Positions 59,390-64,000 of a DNA stretch of 64,000 nucleotides are shown here, one piece after another. The stretch is from Streptomyces caniferus. GTDB lineage: Bacteria; Actinomycetota; Actinomycetes; Streptomycetales; Streptomycetaceae. The position numbers and the translations under genes are program-made. How positions within the stretch are numbered: position 1 is the stretch's first letter; each line of letters begins with the position of its first letter. The stretch is taken from assembly GCF_009811555.1 (NCBI RefSeq), contig NZ_BLIN01000003.1:1612001-1676000 (forward strand), in the 5' to 3' direction. The notes under the pieces were generated by a model that was not told where the DNA came from, ran no database searches, and saw nothing but the letters and a program-made list of their open reading frames with translations.

Positions 59390-59874
59390 GTCCGCTCCGC
59401 GTACGCGGAGATGTTCCAATCGCCGCCGCATTCGACACCCACCGCTCACGTTGTCCGCTCCGCGCAGGCGGAGGTGAGCCGAGCATCTTCCAGGTGAGAG
59501 GGCCCGGGTAGCCGTCCTCTCCGCGCACGCAGAGAGCACCCTGAGCGGATCGGCTGGGCAGAGTGGATTGCCGGCTCACCTCCGCTCGGGCGGAGTGAGT
59601 GGTCGTGAGCAGGTCAGTGCCTGCGGGAGGCCGTATGGCCCCGGTAGGTTCAGGCGTGTGCATGACCGGCGTTCCTTGAATCACGAATTGGCAAAGCGCT
59701 CCTAACACCGCAGGTCGCGAAGGGTCCTCTCCGCGAAGGCGGAGGTGAACCGCCGGGGGCCGCCACCTCCGCTTGCGCGGAGAAGTCCTCTCCGCGAAGG
59801 CGGAGGTGAGCCGTTCGCCAACGACCCGGATATCACCCTGCACTTGCGCTCTCCGCGCGAGCGGAGGTGATCCG
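59390..59874 (+). CRISPR. Orphan degenerate type I-E-like CRISPR array
   Basis: Repeats are 29 bases with the palindromic core CTCCGCG...CGGAGGTGA. Units start at 59390, 59453, 59514, 59724, 59785 and 59846. Spacing is exactly 61 between 59453/59514, 59724/59785 and 59785/59846 (29 plus 32-base spacers), as in type I-E. Best units read GTCCTCTCCGCGAAGG + CGGAGGTGAGCCG. Units at 59390 and 59514 have decayed 3' ends. Inverted repeat-like units lie at 59574-59602 and inside the spacer at 59761-59785. Further degenerate traces occur at about 59305-59374. No cas genes are in the window. Confidence 0.82.
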
Positions 59875-60785
59875 CCATGCCTGTGGTGTGTCGGACCGGA
59901 GGAGCTGCTGTAGATGCGGGCGAGGACTGGTGCGTGTTTGGGGCCAGGGCGTGCAGGGTCACCCTGCGGCGGCCAGTTACTTCAAGCTCGGGTTGGCAGC
60001 GCGTCACGGTCCAATACGATCCGGAAGCTCCCGACCGGTTTGCGATCGAAAGCTGGGACATGAATGTGCCCTACCTGCTGTTCACCACGCTCGAGACTGC
60101 GTCCACAGTGGACACGATGACAGGACTTATCGTGCGGTTACTCGCCATCTGACTCTGATCACCTGGCGCAGATACACACCGCGCGGGGCCGAGTGGTGGA
60201 GACGGACGTTGAAACGGTTGATACTGATCTCCGAGACCTCGCTTTTGAAAGGCAGCTTTCCACGCTCCGTGCCGCCATATTGCACGTCCGGCTTGCCAGC
60301 GTCTTGGCCGTCGACGCAGCGCGCAGTGGTGAAGACCTTGTTCGCCTAGAGCCGGAAGCCAACGCAGACGGGCAACTTGCCGACCCACACACTGTTCAAG
60401 GATAGCCACCTGATAGGACGCGGTCGGCAATGTGGCATCTGATCCACCGACTATGGCGGAGTCCGGAGTAGTGCCGGCGATGCAAGGCAAACGAGGCGGG
60501 TGATGCGGTTGCGATTTCGCTCGGCGGGATCACCGTCCGCTTTGGTATCTAACAGTGATGCACAGCGACGCCCCGATCCATTCCAGATAGACGGGCGGCC
60601 ACTACGTCGGCACGGTGAACAAGTGACTGCGCATACTGGTATCAGACCTGCTCTGCCCCACACGCCCACTGCCACGGCGACACCCCTACGGTCGCCGGCA
60701 ACTCGTACAGAACAAGCACACGGGCGCCGCACCTCGCACCCGAGTAGACATGGCGAGAGACCCCTGACCGGGGGCTCCAAGCTCT
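59875..60785. other. 900-base region with no supported gene
   Basis: Plus-strand 59877-60152 has a protein-like run (RVTVQYDPEAPDRF), and other short frames exist on both strands, but none has a start, ribosome site or recognisable family. Likely eroded coding sequence. Confidence 0.3.
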
Positions 60786-61125
60786 TCACGTCTGCCAGTG
60801 CGCCTTGTGGAAGGCATCGCGGATTTCAGCAGGCACTCGGCCACGGTCGTTGACCTCGTAGCCATTTCCCTCGCCCACGCACAGATCCTTGCAGCATCCT
60901 CTCCAGCCTTAGCCAAGCGCTTGGCCGCCTAGCCTTTGACTCTCCCAGCCTTCCGGGCTGCCTTGACTAAAGGGCCCGAAAGCCTCGAGCATCCGCCCGT
61001 AGGGTTCCGGGTTCGAGGACGACCTCATACGACACACCCTTGAGAGCGAAGGTGTGGGTAGCAGCGTCACACGCCTCTTCGCCCATGAGGTCGTCCGTGG
61101 AAATGACGACAATCCTCTGCACCAT
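60786..61125 (-). pseudogene. lsr2: Lsr2-type nucleoid protein, frameshifted with a nonsense codon
   Basis: From ATG 61125 the frame gives the Lsr2 dimerisation domain (MVQRIVVISTDDLMGEEACD, LKGVSYEVVL). It is lost near 61005; PYGRMLEAFGPF follows in a second frame and VKAARKAGRVKG in a third, which hits TAG at 60931-60929 where Lsr2 has a sense codon. It goes on KRLAKAGEDAARICAWARE, then one base is missing and NGYEVNDRGRVPAEIRDAFH, the DNA-binding domain with its RGR AT-hook, ends at TGA 60786. Length matches intact Lsr2 (about 112). Lsr2 silences AT-rich foreign DNA; this copy cannot. Confidence 0.87.
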
Positions 61126-61254
61126 GAGGCAATCCTAGGGCCGCAGGGAAGCGGCGGATGCAAAGCCCACGAAGGCGCACTGCAGATAAGCCATCCCGCT
61201 TCTAGCGCCCCTCTGAACGCCAGCCAGCCCATTCCCAAGAAAGACGTTAAACGG

Positions 61255-61435
61255 CGAGCCAACTCCGAAATCGAGCCTGCAGAGCCGCTCGACGCCCGAG
61301 GCCACCCGTCTCCCCAATCCAGGTCACACGAAGGACACCATGACATGCCGTCAGGCCGCTGACGCAGCGTCAGTAAAGTCAGCATTGAGTCAGCATGCGT
61401 CCTGCCAGAGGTGGTGGCAGGTGGCGACACATGCA
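61255..61435. repeat. Dispersed repeat, copy B (partner at 46485-46640)
   Basis: Shares with copy A the blocks AATCGAGCCTGC..CCGCTC, TCTCCCCAAT-CCAGG, the palindrome CTGACGCAGCGTCAG (61359-61373), TCAGCATGC and CCTGCCAGAGG. It contains an extra TCAGCATTGAG-type tandem between. It lies 130 bases upstream of the lsr2 pseudogene start on that gene's strand. Confidence 0.6.
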
Positions 61436-61559
61436 CATGCACCGATCCGACCCGCACCACCTCTGAGCTGCAAAGATGCTGGCCAACGCGCTACATCCAC
61501 AACACGGCCGCCCACCTGGTGTCAATGGAAGCCGAAGAGGCAGTGCCCCGCGAGGCCCG

Positions 61560-61700
61560 GGCCGCAGGACACCGGGGCGGAGCCGGCCCGGCTGCGGACC
61601 GAGGACCCCCAGCTGGTCACAGCCGAGAAGGAGTGGTCGCTCGCGCGCGAGATCCTGCGCCGGGCAGCGGCCTGTTTCGCGAAGGAGATGAAGCGAAGAC
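61560..61700 (+). pseudogene. IS3-family OrfA C-terminal remnant
   Basis: Codons LRTEDPQLVTAEKEWSLARE then ILRRAAACFAKEM resemble the coiled-coil leucine-zipper end of IS3 OrfA (…EN..L..E..ILR.A..FFA.E). About 40 codons remain; no OrfB is present. Confidence 0.5.
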
Positions 61701-61758
61701 CTGCACGCTGGGACTATCAAGGGACGGAGCGGAGCCCCAGACACCCACCGCAGGCCGT

Positions 61759-61812
61759 CATGACCACCGATGCAAGAAGCCCGCCGGCGGAAACAGGCGG
61801 GGCTTCGTCGTG
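61759..61812. repeat. Hairpin element related to 38117-38178
   Basis: ATGACCACCGATGCAAGAAG is followed by an inverted repeat (GAAGCCCGCC 61776-61785 with GGCGGGGCTTC 61796-61806) and CGTCGTGTCACCA. It is almost the same as the copy beside the IS110 end at 38203, but no IS110 sequence follows here. Confidence 0.6.
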
Positions 61813-62192
61813 TCACCAGATCTCACACGATTCGCACAGACCCCATAGACGCCTCCGCATCACAAGGCTCCGAGCTGGACTTAGAGATCCCGCGGGTAGG
61901 GGCGCCGTCGCGAGCGCCGCGATACCGCCGCCCGGACCAGCGGAATCTCCCCGTGATCGAGCGATGTTCGGTCGTGGCGACGGACCCGCGAGGGCGGTTT
62001 GGCGTCGGGGGGCTGAGTAGGGCCCCATGCGCTCGACCGAGAATTGACAGTTCGTTACTCGTTACCACTGGGTTCTCTGGTACGTCTGGCCGAAACGGTC
62101 GAAACCTGACAGGGCGCACATGCCCCACGCCTCCGAGTTCCGGACCGAGGCGTATTGCGTGAGAGCGCACTCCAACTCCTAGGTTCGGAAGC
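61813..62192. other. Upstream region of the aldo/keto reductase
   Basis: The 380 bases have no recognisable gene. The spacer contains AT-richer sequence around 62040-62070 (GTTACTCGTTACC) that may hold a promoter. No clear operator was found. Confidence 0.3.
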
Positions 62193-63203
62193 ATGCGATA
62201 CATCAAGCTCGGAACGACCGGACTGGAAGTCTCCGCCATCACCCTCGGCTGCATGAGCTTCGGCGAGCCGGACCGGGGCGGCGAGCCCTGGTCGCTGGGC
62301 GCGGATGCCAGCCGGGACATCATCAAGCAGGCCCTCGAGGGCGGCGTCAACTTCCTCGACACGGCCAATGGGTACAGCGCCGGAAGCAGCGAGGAGATCG
62401 TCGGCCAGGCGGTCAAGGACTTCACCCGGCGCGAGGAGGTCGTTCTCTCCACCAAGGTCTGGATGCGGATGCGCCCCGGCCCGAACGGCGCCGGGCTGTC
62501 CCGCAAGGCGATCTTCGCCGAGCTCGACGCCTCCCTGAAGCGACTGGGGACCGACTACATCGACCTGTACCAGATCCACCGCTGGGACTACGACACCCCG
62601 ATCGAGGAAACCCTCGAGGCGCTGCACGACGCGGTCAAGTCCGGGAAGGTCCGCTACATCGGAGCCTCTTCCATGTACGCCTGGCAGTTCACCAAGGCCC
62701 TGTACCTGGCTGACCTGAACGGCTGGACCCGGTTCGTGTCGATGCAGGACCACTACAACCTCATCCACCGAGAAGCAGAGCGGGAGATGCTCCCGCTCTG
62801 CGCCGACCAGGGCATCGGCGTGATCCCGTGGAGCCCGCTGGCGCGGGGCAGGCTGACGCGGGCCCGGGACACCGCCACGGCGCGTGCCGAGACCGACGAG
62901 GGCGGCAAGATCCTCTACCGCGACGGGGACCAGGCAGTGGCCGAGCGCGTCCACGAGATCGCGGGCAAGCGGGGTCTGTCCCCGGCCCAGGTCGCCCTGG
63001 CCTGGGTCATGCGCAACCCGGCGGTGACCTCGCCCATCGTCGGGGTCACCAAGCCGGCCCAGCTGGCCGACGCGGTCGCCGCGGTGGACGTCGAACTCGA
63101 CGAAGACGAGGCCGCCTACTTGGAGGAGCCCTACCTGCCGCACGAGGCCGCCTACCTGGAGGAGTCCTTCTACAAGTCGCGCCCTGTGGCGGGCTCCCGG
63201 TAG
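62193..63203 (+). CDS. Aldo/keto reductase
   Basis: The 336-residue AKR barrel has the Asp/Tyr segment NFLDTANGYSAGSSEEIVGQ, Lys in LSTKVWMRM, His in LYQIHRWDYDTPI, SMQDHYNLIHREAEREMLPL and the cofactor-binding SPIVGVTKPAQLADAV. It resembles YajO/AKR11-type enzymes that reduce aldehydes with NADPH. ATG 62193 starts the family pattern (MRYIKLGTTGLEVS). It stands alone with no obvious regulator. Confidence 0.94.
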   Translation: MRYIKLGTTGLEVSAITLGCMSFGEPDRGGEPWSLGADASRDIIKQALEGGVNFLDTANGYSAGSSEEIVGQAVKDFTRREEVVLSTKVWMRMRPGPNGAGLSRKAIFAELDASLKRLGTDYIDLYQIHRWDYDTPIEETLEALHDAVKSGKVRYIGASSMYAWQFTKALYLADLNGWTRFVSMQDHYNLIHREAEREMLPLCADQGIGVIPWSPLARGRLTRARDTATARAETDEGGKILYRDGDQAVAERVHEIAGKRGLSPAQVALAWVMRNPAVTSPIVGVTKPAQLADAVAAVDVELDEDEAAYLEEPYLPHEAAYLEESFYKSRPVAGSR

Positions 63204-63209
63204 TCCGGG

Positions 63210-63385
63210 CTACCGCCGGGCCTTCGACAAGTCCTTGGCCTCGGCCTTCACAGCCCTGTGGTCGGCCCGGCGGTGCTTGCGGGCGGTCGCGCGCAACTGC
63301 ATGATCCGCCCGCTGCCCGCCAGCGCGGTGAGCAGGATGCCCGCCACCGCGGCCGTAGCAGGGCCACACGCAGCGGAACGTGCCC
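63210..63385 (-). pseudogene. C-terminal fragment of a membrane protein
   Basis: Minus-strand codons TAAVAGILLTALAGSGRIMQ (one transmembrane helix) then LRATARKHRRADHRAVKAEA and a TAG at 63210. The hydrophobic helix plus basic tail fit the end of an integral membrane protein; the rest is cut off at about 63390 by the IS5 relic. Family unknown. Confidence 0.45.
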
Positions 63386-63394
63386 GTGGGCACC

Positions 63395-63895
63395 TGCGGT
63401 GGCGAGGTCGCCGGGAAATCACCGATTGACCGGGGAAAACTCGGGATCAAGTGGTCGCGGATGACCGACGGATGCGGGATCCCGCCGGACTGTGTCGTGA
63501 CCGGCGCGAACCGGCACGACTCCCCGTTCCTGCGCCCGACGCCAGAGAAGCTCGGGCGATTCGAGCTCGCGTTGCCTGAGCAGATCACGGTGCACCTTGA
63601 CGCGGGCTACGACTCCACGGTCACCCGCAAACTGCTGACCGAGCTCGGCTGCGAGTGGCGGACCCAGCCCAAGGGCGTCGTGATCCCGATCAACCACACT
63701 CGCCGCTGGGTCGTCGAGCGCACCAACTCCTGGTACAGCCCCGGCTTCAACTTCACCCTGTCCTGCACGGAACGCCGAGCGGTCGTCATCAACGCACTGC
63801 TCGCGTTGATGACCGCGATCATCGTGATCCGACGCCTCATCCGCGAAGCCTGGACCAGCCAACGCTGGGACACACGGCCAGCCCGCCGACCATGA
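63395..63895 (+). pseudogene. IS5-family transposase, C-terminal part
   Basis: The frame GKSPIDRGKLGIKWSRMTDG, ANRHDSPFLRPTPEKLG, HLDAGYDSTVTRKLLTELG and TRRWVVERTNSWYSPGF then RRAVVINALLALMTAIIVIR is the DDE core of an IS5 (IS1647/IS112-like) transposase, with catalytic Asp and Glu in DAGYDS and VVERTN. The first 100 residues are missing; the left junction at about 63390 is shared with the membrane-protein fragment. Confidence 0.82.
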
Positions 63896-63926
63896 CGCCT
63901 TGTCCTCTACCCGCGGAATCTCTAAG

Positions 63927-64000
63927 ACGTCGTTTCTTTTGGGACGAGAGACCTACACCGATGGTCTGACGCGCTGCCCGATGTGTTTCATCACGTCTGC
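63927..64000 (+). mobile_element. Left end of a second copy of the PPOX-carrying IS, cut by the window edge
   Basis: The last 74 bases are identical to 54138-54211, starting at the same terminal inverted repeat. The flank here is CTAAG (63922-63926) against CTTAG at the other copy, consistent with different target sites of the form CTWAG. The element continues outside the window. Confidence 0.9.

Noticed and set aside
59574..59602. Counting the inverted unit as an ordinary CRISPR repeat
   Set aside because: It matches only in reverse orientation, so it is noted separately rather than as a standard unit.

Overview
The window is high-GC DNA with strong third-position GC bias and frequent GTG starts. 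It looks like a Streptomyces chromosome, or a close relative. Taxon-typical content includes a zymogen-type microbial transglutaminase, a LAL-type LuxR regulator, an ALF-repeat giant protein, Lsr2, SpoIIE/PP2C and GH15 proteins. The transglutaminase most resembles the S. hygroscopicus-type enzymes as I remember them. No rRNA or tRNA gene was recognised. Many IS fragments, truncated genes and frameshifted genes suggest an accessory, rearrangement-prone region such as a chromosome arm; that placement is inference.

Layout. 1-1.4 kb: sugar-phosphate genes (start of a ROK glucokinase, a HAD phosphatase, a broken rpiA). 1.9-6.6 kb: ferredoxin, ferredoxin reductase, P450 and GH15 in one run. 6.7-9.4 kb: SDR and a gluconokinase fused to an aldose 1-epimerase. 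10.6-17.3 kb: mostly intact run of DHFR-like reductase, tandem GNAT, Vat-like acetyltransferase, Vgb-like lyase, YciI-like protein and a large LuxR regulator; the Vat/Vgb neighbours suggest streptogramin A+B resistance. 17.4-22 kb: debris of a monooxygenase, a restriction-enzyme tail and IS481/IS5 transposases around an intact isochorismatase-type hydrolase and a hexapeptide acetyltransferase. 22-25 kb: NmrA/MerR pair and secreted transglutaminase. 26.4-31.5 kb: chimeric erythromycin esterase, S1-domain protein, DUF488, and a LysR/alpha-beta hydrolase pair. 31.6-43 kb: IS110, IS256 and IS630 remnants and one apparently intact IS, interleaved with aldo/keto reductase/XRE, lipoprotein, GNAT, HxlR/SDR/SnoaL and FhuF-like genes. 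44-46.2 kb: PAS-PAS-GAF-PP2C phosphatase. 46.7-50.2 kb (minus strand): decayed aromatic-catabolism operon in which only the FAH gene is intact. 51-56.4 kb: an ALF-repeat secreted protein gene cut in two by an IS5-family element that carries a PPOX-type passenger gene. 56.7-59.3 kb: secreted protein and a protease-like FG-GAP protein lacking catalytic residues. 59.4-59.9 kb: orphan, degenerate type I-E-like CRISPR array. 60.8-64 kb: lsr2 pseudogene, IS fragments, an aldo/keto reductase, and at the very end the left end of a second copy of the passenger-carrying IS.

Two themes stand out. First, small detoxification units made of a regulator divergent from its enzyme (NmrA/MerR, LysR/hydrolase, AKR/XRE, HxlR/SDR); the HxlR unit has a nearly perfect operator. 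Second, recent gene decay whose cause can be read directly: single-base frameshifts, paired nonsense codons, and an IS insertion with its target duplication.
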